Shown: positions 17,257 through 26,436 of the stretch, piece by piece
How the letters are laid out: every line of letters begins with the position of its first letter
How positions within the stretch are numbered: position 1 is the first letter of the stretch
Assembly: GCF_050896395.1 (NCBI RefSeq)
Contig: NZ_JBPBBA010000013.1
Span: 22,606 to 86,605, forward strand
DNA from: Nioella aestuarii
GTDB lineage: Bacteria; Pseudomonadota; Alphaproteobacteria; Rhodobacterales; Rhodobacteraceae
Direction: 5' to 3'
DNA: 64,000 nt
Translations under genes and position numbers: made by a program
Notes under the pieces: model-generated
Told to the model about the DNA's origin: nothing
What the model saw: only the letters and a program-made list of their open reading frames with translations
Databases searched by the model: none

Positions 17257-19302
17257 ATGTCTGATACTCCTCTCGTGATCTTCACTCCCTCGGGCAAGCG
17301 GGGCCGATTCCCGGTTGGGACCCCAATCCTCACTGCCGCCCGCAAACTGGGCGTTGACCTTGATTCCGTCTGTGGCGGACGAGGGATTTGCTCCAAATGC
17401 CAGGTCTCACCCTCTTATGGTGACTTTCCCAAGCATGGGGTGACAGTCAGCGAAGGCGCCTTGTCGGACTGGAACGCAGTCGAGGCGCGCTATGATCGTG
17501 TTCGCGGCCTCAAGAAGGGCCGGCGCCTTGGCTGTCAGGCCACGGTGCAGGGCGATATCGTCATTGATGTGCCGGCCGAAAGCCAGGTTCACCGGCAGGT
17601 GGTGCGCAAAGCGGCCTCTGATCGGGCCATCGTCATGGATCCGGCGACGCGGCTGGTCTTTGTCGAGGTGGAAGAACCCGACATGCACGAACCCTCGGGC
17701 GATTTCGAACGGTTGCGCAACGCGCTGAAAGACCAGTGGCAGATTGAAAATGTCAGTGCGGGCCTGTCTCTTATGCGCAAACTGCAACCGGTTCTGCGCA
17801 AAGGCAAATGGCAGGTCACCGTTGCGCTGCATCAGGCGCAGGGCTCGACCGGATTCCGTATTCTCGACATCTGGCCCGGCCTGCACGAAGGCGGCATCTA
17901 CGGCCTTGCCATCGACCTTGGGTCCACCACCATCGCGGCGCATCTGTGCGACCTGAGCGACGGGCGCGTTCTGGCCTCCTCCGGTCTGATGAACCCGCAG
18001 ATCCGGTTTGGCGAAGACCTGATGAGCCGGGTGTCCTACGCGATGATGAACCCCGGCGGCGATATTGAGATGACCAATGCGGTGCGCGAAGCGATCAACA
18101 CGCTGGCCGGTGAAATCGCGACAGAGGGCGGGATCGACCCGAGCCTGATCATGGAAACGGTCTTCGTCTGCAACCCGGTCATGCATCATCTTTTGCTTGG
18201 CATTGACCCGGTGGAACTGGGGCAAGCGCCCTTCGCTCTGGCCACCTCGTCATCCCTGTCCTTGCCGGCGAGTGAGCTTGACCTGACGGCGCTGAACACC
18301 GAAGCACAGGTTTACGTTCTGCCCTGCATCGCGGGACATGTGGGGGCCGATGCCGCCGCCGTGGCGTTGTCAGAGGAACCCAATAAGTCCGAAGATCTCG
18401 TTCTGGTGGTCGATGTGGGCACCAATGCCGAAATCCTGTTGGGCAACACGCAAAAGGTACTGGCCTGTTCCTCACCCACTGGCCCCGCCTTTGAGGGGGC
18501 ACAGATCAGTTCCGGCCAGCGGGCCGCTCCTGGTGCGATCGAACGGCTGGAGATTGATCCAATCACCAAGGAACCGCGTTTCCGCATCATCGGGTGTGAG
18601 CTGTGGTCCGACGATCCCGGCTTTGCCGAGGCCAGCGCGGCAACCGGCGTGACCGGAATTTGTGGCTCCGGCATTATCGAGGCGGTGGCTGAAATGCGGC
18701 TTGCGGGAATTCTGGATGCCTCGGGCCTGATCGGCTCGGCAGATCAGGTGGGCACCCCCCGCTGCGAGGCCGAAGGGCGCACCCATGTCTACCTGATCCA
18801 TGATGGCAGCGCCGATGGCGGGCCGCGGATTACCGTCACGCAGGGCGATATCCGCGCGATCCAGCTGGCAAAATCGGCGCTTTATGCTGGGGCCAAGCTC
18901 TTGATGGATGAAATGGGCGTCGAGACCGTCGACCGGGTCACTCTGGCGGGCGCGTTCGGGGCCCATATCAGCCCAAAACATGCGATGGTTCTTGGCATGA
19001 TCCCCGATGCGCCGCTCGACAAGGTGACAAGCGCGGGCAACGCCGCCGGTCATGGCGCGCGGATCGCGCTTTGTTCACGAGAGGCGCGGGGGCGGATCGA
19101 AGGGGTCGTGCGCCAGATTCACAAGATCGAAACCGCGGTGGAACCCAAGTTTCAGGAGCATTTCGTGAACGCTTCTGCCATTCCGAATGCGGTGGAACCT
19201 TTCCCGATCCTGAACAGCGTTGTCACCTTGCCCCAGGTCCACTTTGGCGCGGCGGGCGGGGACGGGGCCGATGGTGGACGCCGCAGGCGACGTCGGGGCT
19301 GA
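17257..19302 (+). CDS. RACo-type corrinoid activation protein (2Fe-2S, ASKHA, DUF4445)
   Basis: This 681-residue protein is predicted to reactivate the oxidised cob(II)alamin of a corrinoid methyl-carrier protein using ATP. The N-terminal ferredoxin domain has Cys39, Cys45, Cys48 and Cys93 spaced as in [2Fe-2S] ferredoxins (VCGGRGICSKC and GCQAT). The ASKHA ATPase part begins with GLAIDLGSTTIAAHL near residue 215 and continues with LVVDVGTNAEILLG and LAGAFGAHI. The final residues GGDGADGGRRRRRRG form a basic tail. It completes the methyl-transfer set with the gene at 15099 and the MttB-like gene at 35206. Confidence 0.92.
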   Translation: MSDTPLVIFTPSGKRGRFPVGTPILTAARKLGVDLDSVCGGRGICSKCQVSPSYGDFPKHGVTVSEGALSDWNAVEARYDRVRGLKKGRRLGCQATVQGDIVIDVPAESQVHRQVVRKAASDRAIVMDPATRLVFVEVEEPDMHEPSGDFERLRNALKDQWQIENVSAGLSLMRKLQPVLRKGKWQVTVALHQAQGSTGFRILDIWPGLHEGGIYGLAIDLGSTTIAAHLCDLSDGRVLASSGLMNPQIRFGEDLMSRVSYAMMNPGGDIEMTNAVREAINTLAGEIATEGGIDPSLIMETVFVCNPVMHHLLLGIDPVELGQAPFALATSSSLSLPASELDLTALNTEAQVYVLPCIAGHVGADAAAVALSEEPNKSEDLVLVVDVGTNAEILLGNTQKVLACSSPTGPAFEGAQISSGQRAAPGAIERLEIDPITKEPRFRIIGCELWSDDPGFAEASAATGVTGICGSGIIEAVAEMRLAGILDASGLIGSADQVGTPRCEAEGRTHVYLIHDGSADGGPRITVTQGDIRAIQLAKSALYAGAKLLMDEMGVETVDRVTLAGAFGAHISPKHAMVLGMIPDAPLDKVTSAGNAAGHGARIALCSREARGRIEGVVRQIHKIETAVEPKFQEHFVNASAIPNAVEPFPILNSVVTLPQVHFGAAGGDGADGGRRRRRRG

Positions 19303-19344
19303 CAGCTGATAGCATGGGCGAACCCTGATAACCGGAGACCGCCC

Positions 19345-19896
19345 ATGCCGCTTTTCCCCAGCCTTCCAAGCCCTGCCCGCCTGTCCGACCTGCTGTCACG
19401 CCACCCGGCCCATGCCGGACCGTTGCTGATGCATGTCGAGGGCGTGATGCACGCCGGCGCGCCGCTGACAGCTGCGGAATGCGAGCTGATCGCGGCTTAT
19501 GTCTCGGGCCTCAATGCCTGCGCCTTCTGCCACGGCTCTCATCAGATCTATGCCGAGGCGTTAGGCATTGAACCGGGCCTCATCGACGCGCTGCTGGAAG
19601 ACCCGGATACCGCCCCCATAGCCCCGAAGATGCGGCCCCTGCTGGCCTATGTGGCCAAACTGAACAACCTGCCAAGCCGCCTGACCCCGACGGACGTGGC
19701 GGCAGTGATGGACGCCGGCTGGTCGGAGGATGCACTTTACCACGCGGTGCAGGTCTGCGCGCTGTTCAACCTTTTTAACCGGCTGGTGGAAGGTGCCGGG
19801 GTCGATTTCACCTACGGATCGAACGCCAACCTGACCCCGGCAGATCGCAGCGCTGACTACAAGGGCTTTGCCAAACGGCTCGGGGTGCTGGGTTAG
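19345..19896 (+). CDS. AhpD-like peroxidase-related protein
   Basis: This 183-residue all-helical protein belongs to the carboxymuconolactone decarboxylase/AhpD superfamily. The redox pair is in SGLNACAFCHGSHQIYAEALG at about residues 50-70 (C-x2-C followed by H). Such proteins act as alkylhydroperoxidase partners or disulfide reductases. It starts 42 bp after the RACo-like gene with GGAG upstream. The exact peroxidase role is not shown by the sequence. Confidence 0.82.
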   Translation: MPLFPSLPSPARLSDLLSRHPAHAGPLLMHVEGVMHAGAPLTAAECELIAAYVSGLNACAFCHGSHQIYAEALGIEPGLIDALLEDPDTAPIAPKMRPLLAYVAKLNNLPSRLTPTDVAAVMDAGWSEDALYHAVQVCALFNLFNRLVEGAGVDFTYGSNANLTPADRSADYKGFAKRLGVLG

Positions 19897-19968
19897 GGTT
19901 ATCCAGACTTGCGTTACAATGCGGGTCCGTCACACTGACCGGATGTTCCAGTCACGAGGCGCCGCGTC

Positions 19969-21354
19969 ATGAAAGCCCGAAAGATCGTTATCTGTTTTGA
20001 CGGAACCGGCAATGAGGTCGGAGATTTTCAGACAAATATCATCAAACTTTACAACGCGTTGCGGGACGATGACGATCAGATCACCTACTACGTCCCAGGC
20101 GTAGGAACCTTTGACGAACCGCGTCTGTTCGACTGGAAATGGCGGCAAAAAGCGCGCTCGGTGGCCGGTCTGGCCTTTGGGCTCGGACTGGAGGATGACG
20201 TACTCGACGCCTATCGCTTCCTCTGCCGATCCTACAAGAGCACCGCGCAGAAGAACAAGGAATGGAGCTATGAGCAGGGCCTGAAACGGCAGCTTGGCGT
20301 TGCGGGAAAAGCCCAGAGGCCCGAGGCGCAGAAAGATCACATCTATATCTTCGGCTTTTCCCGCGGGGCCTATGCGGCGCGTATTCTGGCCGGGTTCATC
20401 CATAATTTCGGACTGATCGAACCGGACAAACTGCATCTCGTGACGGGCGCCTTCCGTGCCTATCGTGCCGTGACGGACCACGACCGCGACCAGCCCCATT
20501 CGGTCACGTTCCGCCAGTTGCGTCGCTACGAGGACACGCTGAAACCCGACCAGAGCGTGCCGATCCGCGCACTGTGCCTCTTCGATACGGTCAGCTCCAT
20601 GGTCGGGTTCGAGCGCCCCATTCAGTCGCTGATGAAGAACTACAGCCCCATGGAACTCCGCGTCCATGCCGAGGTGCTGTCGAACCCCTCTGTAAGGATC
20701 GTGCTGCACGCGTTGGCACTCGACGAACGGCGCTCCATGTTCCGTCCGCTGCTGTGGGAGCAGACGGAGCCCTACTTCGGCAACCGCTTCCGCCATGAGA
20801 ACCAGAGGCGGCAGCAATATGTACGCCAGCGGTGGTTTCCCGGCTATCACTCCGACATCGGTGGCAGCCCGAGAGAGAGGGAATCCGGCATCGGCAAGCT
20901 GACCCTTCTTTGGATGCTGGATGAACTTGAGCGGCAAGAGATCGCTGCAGACCGTGAAGACCGCGCCAAGTCACCCCCCGATCCAGCACGCAGCCTGCCC
21001 CTTCCACCGCCGGGCCTGAAGCTGAACCCCAAACGCCGCAAGGTCCATTTCGAAGGGGCGAACCGAAAGGCCACCGCCCTCGACGGCACCCCCTATGCCC
21101 GCCCCGATGCCATGGCCGAGATCCATGACAGCATGTCGATCTGGTGGTATCCGCTTGAAATCCTGCCCAAATCCATCAAACGCCGTCGCTGGCCGGGCCG
21201 CTTGCCGGTGCTGTGGAAATGGTACCTGCCGCTGGAAGAACCCCGCTTTGTCCCCGAGGATCACGAAATCGACGAAAGCGTCACTGACCGTATGGCGCGC
21301 TGGCCCTTTTACCGTCCGCAAAATCTGCGCGCCAATTGGCCCGACGGCACTTGA
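19969..21354 (+). CDS. DUF2235 alpha/beta hydrolase
   Basis: This 461-residue protein has the DUF2235 pattern: ICFDGTGNEVGDFQTNI at the N-terminus, YYVPGVGTFDEP, the nucleophile elbow FGFSRGAYAARIL at about residues 126-138, and WFPGYHSDIGG near residue 295. The family includes type VI phospholipase effectors of the Tle1 type, but also many stand-alone proteins. No VgrG, PAAR or immunity gene is next to it, and no signal peptide is visible. The sequence supports a serine hydrolase; an effector role is not supported by context. Confidence 0.85.
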   Translation: MKARKIVICFDGTGNEVGDFQTNIIKLYNALRDDDDQITYYVPGVGTFDEPRLFDWKWRQKARSVAGLAFGLGLEDDVLDAYRFLCRSYKSTAQKNKEWSYEQGLKRQLGVAGKAQRPEAQKDHIYIFGFSRGAYAARILAGFIHNFGLIEPDKLHLVTGAFRAYRAVTDHDRDQPHSVTFRQLRRYEDTLKPDQSVPIRALCLFDTVSSMVGFERPIQSLMKNYSPMELRVHAEVLSNPSVRIVLHALALDERRSMFRPLLWEQTEPYFGNRFRHENQRRQQYVRQRWFPGYHSDIGGSPRERESGIGKLTLLWMLDELERQEIAADREDRAKSPPDPARSLPLPPPGLKLNPKRRKVHFEGANRKATALDGTPYARPDAMAEIHDSMSIWWYPLEILPKSIKRRRWPGRLPVLWKWYLPLEEPRFVPEDHEIDESVTDRMARWPFYRPQNLRANWPDGT

Positions 21355-21379
21355 CTGTCCCCGGGCCCCGGATTACCTC
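21351..21379 (+). promoter_or_regulatory. Likely promoter of tRNA-Gly
   Basis: TTGACT at 21351-21356 is followed after 17 bp by TACCTC, placing transcription start about 6-8 bp before the mature tRNA 5' end. The -35 hexamer overlaps the stop codon of the DUF2235 gene. Confidence 0.45.
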
Positions 21380-21392
21380 CGGCACCCAGAGC

Positions 21393-21466
21393 GCGGGTAT
21401 GGTGAAATGGTATCATGCGAGCTTCCCAAGCTTAAGGTGCGGGTTCGATTCCCGCTACCCGCTCCA
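21393..21466 (+). tRNA. tRNA-Gly (CCC)
   Basis: A 74-nt cloverleaf is visible. The acceptor stem GCGGGTA pairs with TACCCGC, the anticodon loop TTCCCAA gives anticodon CCC, and the T-arm is GCGGGTTCGATTCCCGC. Discriminator T and an encoded CCA end the gene. It resembles other bacterial tRNA-Gly(CCC). The anticodon stem has one G-T pair and one mismatch at its outer end. Confidence 0.95.
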
Positions 21467-21470
21467 AAAA

Positions 21471-21497
21471 AAGCGCCCCACAGATGGGGCGCTTTCT
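21471..21497 (+). terminator. Terminator between tRNA-Gly and pgi
   Basis: AAGCGCCCCA and TGGGGCGCTT form a 10-bp stem with loop CAGA, followed by TCTTTTT on the plus strand. On the minus strand it is followed by TTTTTT as well, so it can stop both the tRNA transcript and the convergent pgi transcript. Confidence 0.9.
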
Positions 21498-21505
21498 TTT
21501 TGGGA

Positions 21506-23119
21506 TCATCTCAGGCCGTTCGCCTTCGCATAGGCCACCAGCCCGAGCGTCGAGCCATCCTTGCCTGCCCCGTCGGACGCGCCCGTCAGCACCGGTTCCA
21601 GCGCCTTGGCGAGTTCCTTGCCCAGTTCCACGCCCCATTGGTCGTAGCTGTTGATGCCCAGGATCACGCCTTCGACAAAGACCCGGTGTTCATAGAGCGC
21701 AATGATCTGGCCCAGAACGAAGGGGGTGAGCTTGGGATAGATCAGCGTCGTGGAGGGGCGGTTTCCGGGGAAAACGCGGTGGCGCGCCTGGCGGTCCAGT
21801 TCGGCCCCCGTCAGCCCCTTGGCGGCCATGATCGCGGTCGCCTCTTCCAGCGAGCGGCCCCGCATCAGTGCCTCGGACTGAGCGAAACAATTGGCGACCA
21901 GCAGCCGGTGATGATGGGCCAGATCGGGCTCATGTCCTTCGGAAGCCACGATAAATTCGCACGGCACGACTCGGGTGCCTTGATGGATCAGCTGGTAAAA
22001 CGCGTGCTGTCCGTTGGTGCCCGGTTCGCCCCAGACGATGGGGCCGGAGTCCCTCTCCAGATCCGCACCATCCATCGACACGCGCTTGCCGTTACTTTCC
22101 ATCTCCAGCTGTTGCAGATAGGCGGGCAGCCGCAGCAGACGCTGGTCATAGGGCAGCACGGCGCGGGTGGCGTGGCCCTGCACCTGGTTGTGCCAGATGC
22201 CCACGAGGGCCAGCAGAACCGGTAGGTTATCAGCCAGATCCGCCTGCCGGAAGTGGGTGTCCATGGCGTGGCCACCCGCGAGGAAATCCCCGAACTCTTC
22301 AGGTCCAACGGCGAGCATCATGCCAAGCCCGATGGGCCCCCACATCGAATAGCGCCCGCCAACCCAATCCTCGAAGCCAAAGACCCGCTCGGGCGCGATG
22401 CCGAAATCCGCGGTCAGATCGGCGGCGGTGGACAGCGCCACGAACTGATCGGCCGGGGTGTCCACCAGACCCGCCATCCAGTTACGGGCGGTTTCCGCGT
22501 TGGTCATGGTCTCGATGGTGGTGAAGGTCTTGGACGCGACAATGACCAGCGTTCGCGTCGGGTCCAGCCCCTTGAGAGTGTCATGGATATGCGCACCATC
22601 GACGTTCGAGACGTAGTGCAGACGCGGCCCGTCATGATAGGGCGCCAGAGCCAGCGTGCCCATGACGGGGCCGAGGTCCGACCCGCCAATGCCGATATTG
22701 ACAACATCGGTATAGGCCCCGCCCTGCCCGGCAATCTCGCCTGACCGTACGGCGCGGGCAAACGCCTCCATCCGGGCGCGGGTTTCCAGCACGCCGGGCA
22801 TGACATTCTGTCCGTCCACATTGATGACGCCGCCGGGTGCGCGCAAGGCAGTGTGCAACACCGCGCGGCCTTCGGTTTCGTTGATCTTCTCGCCGGTGAA
22901 CATCGCCTCGCGGCGATCTTCGACTTTTGCATTCCGGGCCAGTTCGATCAGTAGCGACAGCGCGCCCGCGTCGATGGTCGTCTTGGAGAAGTCAAAGAGC
23001 ATACCATCAACCGTCCGGCTGTAGCTCTCAAACCGCTCAGGATTGGCTGAAAAGAGCTCTGCGATTGTCCGCCCTGACTTGGCTGCGTGATGTGCTTTCA
23101 GATCGTCCCAGATGGACAT
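21506..23119 (-). CDS. pgi: Glucose-6-phosphate isomerase
   Basis: This 537-residue enzyme interconverts glucose 6-phosphate and fructose 6-phosphate. It has the sugar-binding motif NIGIGGSDLGPVMG, the KTFTTIETMTNA segment, the EPGTNGQHAFYQLIHQGT signature and the catalytic Lys region SYDQWGVELGKELA. The ATG at 23119 (MSIWDDLKAHH) is preceded by AGGAAGGAAAT. The ATG seven codons upstream lies on this ribosome binding site. It follows pgl and zwf in the same direction and forms the usual alphaproteobacterial sugar-phosphate group. Confidence 0.97.
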   Translation of the reverse strand: MSIWDDLKAHHAAKSGRTIAELFSANPERFESYSRTVDGMLFDFSKTTIDAGALSLLIELARNAKVEDRREAMFTGEKINETEGRAVLHTALRAPGGVINVDGQNVMPGVLETRARMEAFARAVRSGEIAGQGGAYTDVVNIGIGGSDLGPVMGTLALAPYHDGPRLHYVSNVDGAHIHDTLKGLDPTRTLVIVASKTFTTIETMTNAETARNWMAGLVDTPADQFVALSTAADLTADFGIAPERVFGFEDWVGGRYSMWGPIGLGMMLAVGPEEFGDFLAGGHAMDTHFRQADLADNLPVLLALVGIWHNQVQGHATRAVLPYDQRLLRLPAYLQQLEMESNGKRVSMDGADLERDSGPIVWGEPGTNGQHAFYQLIHQGTRVVPCEFIVASEGHEPDLAHHHRLLVANCFAQSEALMRGRSLEEATAIMAAKGLTGAELDRQARHRVFPGNRPSTTLIYPKLTPFVLGQIIALYEHRVFVEGVILGINSYDQWGVELGKELAKALEPVLTGASDGAGKDGSTLGLVAYAKANGLR

Positions 23120-23165
23120 GGGCGATTTCCTTCCTGGCATTAAATCAATGAGTTACTAGGCGTTC

Positions 23166-23837
23166 TTAAGGTGCCCAATGTACGGTTGCACCATTCAGGA
23201 CAGCCCGTACAGGCGCCTGGTCCACGGGTAGGGATTGCGCCCGTTCCAGTGCGGCGCGCTTTTCCTCGCCGGTGATCACAATATGGGTTGAAAGTGCCGC
23301 TGCCAGGACCCGTGCCGACAGTGTCACGCGCGGTTCCGGCGCGCCGCCGCCACGCATGGGCACCAGTACAGGTGCATGATCGTCCAGCGCATCGGCCAGC
23401 CGGTCCGCGCCCGGGAACAGCGACGCGGTATGCATATCCGCCCCCATTCCGAGCAGCAAAAGGGTGATCGGCAGATGAGGTTCCAACCCCCTGGCCAGAT
23501 CATCCACGTAATCCTCGGGCGTATTCGCCGCTGCATAGAGCGGCACAAAATGCGCCCGCCGCGCCTTGGAGATCAGAAGCCGCTCCATGATCAGCTTGGT
23601 GTTGGAGCGCGGGTTATCCGCAGGCACCCAACGTTCATCCGACAAGAACACCGTCACCCTGTCCCAATCCAGCGCCTGTTCGCTCAGCACGTCAAAGACA
23701 GGCCCCGGCGTGCTGCCACCGGGTACGCAAAAGCTGACCGCATCGTCGCGGCGAAGGTGGTCTGCCAATTCGCTGGCAAGCGCATCGGCAAGGTCCAGCA
23801 TCATCATGTCGCTGTCAGGGTATTCGACCAGGTTCAT
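23166..23837 (-). CDS. pgl: 6-phosphogluconolactonase
   Basis: This 223-residue protein belongs to the DevB/Pgl family that hydrolyses 6-phosphogluconolactone. It shows the family motifs SFCVPGGSTPGPVF, FLSDERWVPADNPRSN and LLLGMGADMHTASLFPG. The start MNLVEYPDSD at 23837 overlaps the zwf stop by ATGA and has GGAGGGA upstream, so the longer frame from 23855 is rejected. It works directly after Zwf in the oxidative pentose phosphate and Entner-Doudoroff routes. Confidence 0.95.
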   Translation of the reverse strand: MNLVEYPDSDMMMLDLADALASELADHLRRDDAVSFCVPGGSTPGPVFDVLSEQALDWDRVTVFLSDERWVPADNPRSNTKLIMERLLISKARRAHFVPLYAAANTPEDYVDDLARGLEPHLPITLLLLGMGADMHTASLFPGADRLADALDDHAPVLVPMRGGGAPEPRVTLSARVLAAALSTHIVITGEEKRAALERAQSLPVDQAPVRAVLNGATVHWAP

Positions 23838-25288
23838 GCGGAAATCTCCCTCCATCGGCGGCCATCGCGGTAGAGCAGGATAAGCGCATCTTCCGGCCCT
23901 GCCGTCCCGGCGTCATAGGGCAAGGGTACATCTTCGCGGGCTGTCCATCCAGCGATGATCGGATCGGTCCAGGCCCATGCAGCCTCCACCTCGTCTCCGC
24001 GCATGAACAGCGTTTGATTGCCCCGGATCACATCCATAATCAGCCGCTCATAAGCGTCCGGCACATCGGCGGCTTCCGGCCCAAGCGCCTCGGCAAAGGT
24101 CATGTCCATGGGCACCTCGACCAGACGCATCCCGCCCGGCCCCGGTTCCTTGATGGTCATGCGCAGGTCGATGCCCTCATCTGGTTGCAGGCGGATCGTC
24201 AGGATGTTGCATCGCGGATCGGCAGCCTCGGTAAAGATGTTGTGGGGCGGTTCCTTGAAATGCACCACAATCTCGGACATGCGCGACGACATGCGCTTGC
24301 CGGTCCGCAGATAGAACGGCGTGCCGTTCCAGCGCCAGTTGGAGATATGGACCTTCATGGCGACAAAGCTTTCCGTCAGGCTGTCGCCGTTTTCCGCATC
24401 ATCGCGGTAGCTGGCGCCGTCTTTGCCCGCCTTGTATTGGCCACGCACGATATCGGCCTGATCGACCGGATCGAGCGCCCGGATCACCTTGAGCTTCTCA
24501 TCCCGCACCGCATTGGGTTCGAAATGGGCAGGCGGTTCCATCGCGGTCAGACACAGCAATTGCATCAGGTGGTTCTGCACCATGTCGCGCATCGCGCCCG
24601 ATTTGTCATAGTAGGACCCGCGCCCGCCGACGCCCACGGTTTCGGCCACGGTGATCTGCACGTGATCGACATATTGGGCATTCCAAAGCGGCTCGAACAG
24701 CATATTGGCGAAGCGCACCGCCATCAGGTTCTGCACGGTTTCCTTGCCCAGATAATGGTCGATTCGGTAGATCTGTGCCTCGTCGAAATGGGCGGCGAGC
24801 GTGGCGTTCAGGGCCTTTGCTGTCGCGAGATCGCGGCCAAAGGGTTTTTCAACCACGATCCGCGCATCCTCGCGGGCGATGCCATTGTCTTTCAGACGCT
24901 CTGCGATGGATCCGAACAGGCTGGGGGCGACCGAGAAATAGAACGCCTGGACCACATCGGGGCGCATCTGCTTCCGCAACTCGGACCAGCCACCGGTGCC
25001 CATGGCGTCGATCGGTACGTAACTCAGACATTCAAGGAACGCGTCGATGGTCTCTGGCACGCGCTTGGCTTCGGACACGAACTCCTCAATCGCTTCGCGC
25101 ACGAAGGCCCTCCAGGCGTCGCTGTCCTGATCTGTTCGGGCGGCGCCGATGATGCGGGCACCAGCCGGCATCTGTTCCGACCAGAAGCGCCGATAAAGCC
25201 CCGGCAGGATCTTTCGCCGGGCCAGATCGCCCGTGCCGCCGAAAATCACCAGATCAAATTCTTCCACCGGAATGACGCGCGCAACCAT
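23834..25288 (-). CDS. zwf: Glucose-6-phosphate 1-dehydrogenase
   Basis: This 484-residue enzyme oxidises glucose 6-phosphate with NADP. The Rossmann motif is VIFGGTGDLARRKILPGLYRRF at about residues 13-34, and the substrate-binding site is RIDHYLGKETVQNLMAVRFAN. The C-terminal half contains KRMSSRMSEIVVHFK. It is the first gene of the zwf-pgl-pgi group on the minus strand. The 205 bp in front of it are divergent to a radical SAM gene and show no clear operator. Confidence 0.97.
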   Translation of the reverse strand: MVARVIPVEEFDLVIFGGTGDLARRKILPGLYRRFWSEQMPAGARIIGAARTDQDSDAWRAFVREAIEEFVSEAKRVPETIDAFLECLSYVPIDAMGTGGWSELRKQMRPDVVQAFYFSVAPSLFGSIAERLKDNGIAREDARIVVEKPFGRDLATAKALNATLAAHFDEAQIYRIDHYLGKETVQNLMAVRFANMLFEPLWNAQYVDHVQITVAETVGVGGRGSYYDKSGAMRDMVQNHLMQLLCLTAMEPPAHFEPNAVRDEKLKVIRALDPVDQADIVRGQYKAGKDGASYRDDAENGDSLTESFVAMKVHISNWRWNGTPFYLRTGKRMSSRMSEIVVHFKEPPHNIFTEAADPRCNILTIRLQPDEGIDLRMTIKEPGPGGMRLVEVPMDMTFAEALGPEAADVPDAYERLIMDVIRGNQTLFMRGDEVEAAWAWTDPIIAGWTAREDVPLPYDAGTAGPEDALILLYRDGRRWREISA

Positions 25289-25493
25289 GGAAATTTCCTT
25301 CAGGCTAGGGGCGGCAACCGGACCACCCCAGGATATGTTAGCGCTATCAGGCGCTGTCGTGCAGGCTCTACACCGATAATTCTTTCACGTCCAGCCTTTC
25401 ACGGAAAGATCACAATGGCGTTGACACGGCTAGAGGCTGTTTTCTTTTTTTGGCGAACGGCTTAGCCATTGGCGCAGAACAACGGCCCGGACT

Positions 25494-26435
25494 ATGAAAG
25501 ACACGCTCGACCCGCAGAAATTCCAGAACCCGACCGAAACCGCCAAGGGAGAGCCCCGCGCGACCGTAGCGCTCAGCAATCCGCAAACGCTGTGGTTCAA
25601 TACCGGAACGCTGTGCAACATCGAATGCGCGAATTGCTACATCCTGTCGAGCCCCACCAATGACGCGCTTGTCTATCTAAGCCGGATCGAGGTGGAAGAG
25701 TATCTCGACCAGCTGGAAGCGCGCAATTGGGGCGTTCACGAGATCGGGTTTACCGGCGGAGAGCCGTTCATGAACCCCGAGATGATCGGCATGGCCGAAG
25801 CAGCTTTGGCGCGCGGGTACGAGGTTTTGATCCTGACCAATGCCATGCTGCCGATGATGCGCAGCCGGGTGCGCGAAGCACTTGCACAGCTGAACGCCAC
25901 CTATCCCGGCAAGCTGACACTACGGGTGTCGCTCGACCATTGGTCGCGGGCGTTGCACGACACGGAACGGGGTACGGGCAGCTATGACAAGACGCTTCAT
26001 GGAATGGATTGGCTGCGCGATCAGGGCATCGTCATGACGGTCGCGGCGCGCACCGTTTGGGGGGAAACCGAGGCGGAATGTCGTGCTCACTTTGCCGATT
26101 TGTTCCATAGGCGATCCTACCGGATCGACGCGACCGACCCTGCCGCGCTCGTGCTATTTCCCGAGATGGACGCTCAGGTCGATGTGCCCGAAATCACCAC
26201 GGCCTGTTGGGGCATCCTCGGCAAATCGCCCGAAAGCGTCATGTGCGCGTCATCCCGCATGGTGGTTAAACGCAAGGGCGCGACGCGGCCGACGGTTCTG
26301 GCCTGCACGCTTCTGGCCTATGACGAGGGATTTGAGATGGGTGAGACGCTGGCAGAGGCCGAGCGTGAGGTGGCTCTGAACCACCCCCATTGCGCGAAGT
26401 TCTGTGTGCTTGGCGGGGCCAGTTGTTCCGCCTGA
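25494..26435 (+). CDS. Radical SAM protein of unknown specificity
   Basis: This 313-residue protein has the radical SAM cluster motif C41-x3-C45-x2-C48 (CNIECANCYI), preceded by LWFNTGTL, and a GFTGGEPFMNPEM motif for SAM binding. The C-terminal half has several cysteines, including TACWGI, VMCASS, VLACTLLAY and HCAKFCVLGGASCS, which could bind an auxiliary cluster as in SPASM-like enzymes. No precursor peptide gene is seen beside it. It is too short for an anaerobic sulfatase-maturing enzyme. Substrate unknown. Confidence 0.82.
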   Translation: MKDTLDPQKFQNPTETAKGEPRATVALSNPQTLWFNTGTLCNIECANCYILSSPTNDALVYLSRIEVEEYLDQLEARNWGVHEIGFTGGEPFMNPEMIGMAEAALARGYEVLILTNAMLPMMRSRVREALAQLNATYPGKLTLRVSLDHWSRALHDTERGTGSYDKTLHGMDWLRDQGIVMTVAARTVWGETEAECRAHFADLFHRRSYRIDATDPAALVLFPEMDAQVDVPEITTACWGILGKSPESVMCASSRMVVKRKGATRPTVLACTLLAYDEGFEMGETLAEAEREVALNHPHCAKFCVLGGASCSA

Positions 26436-26436
26436 A

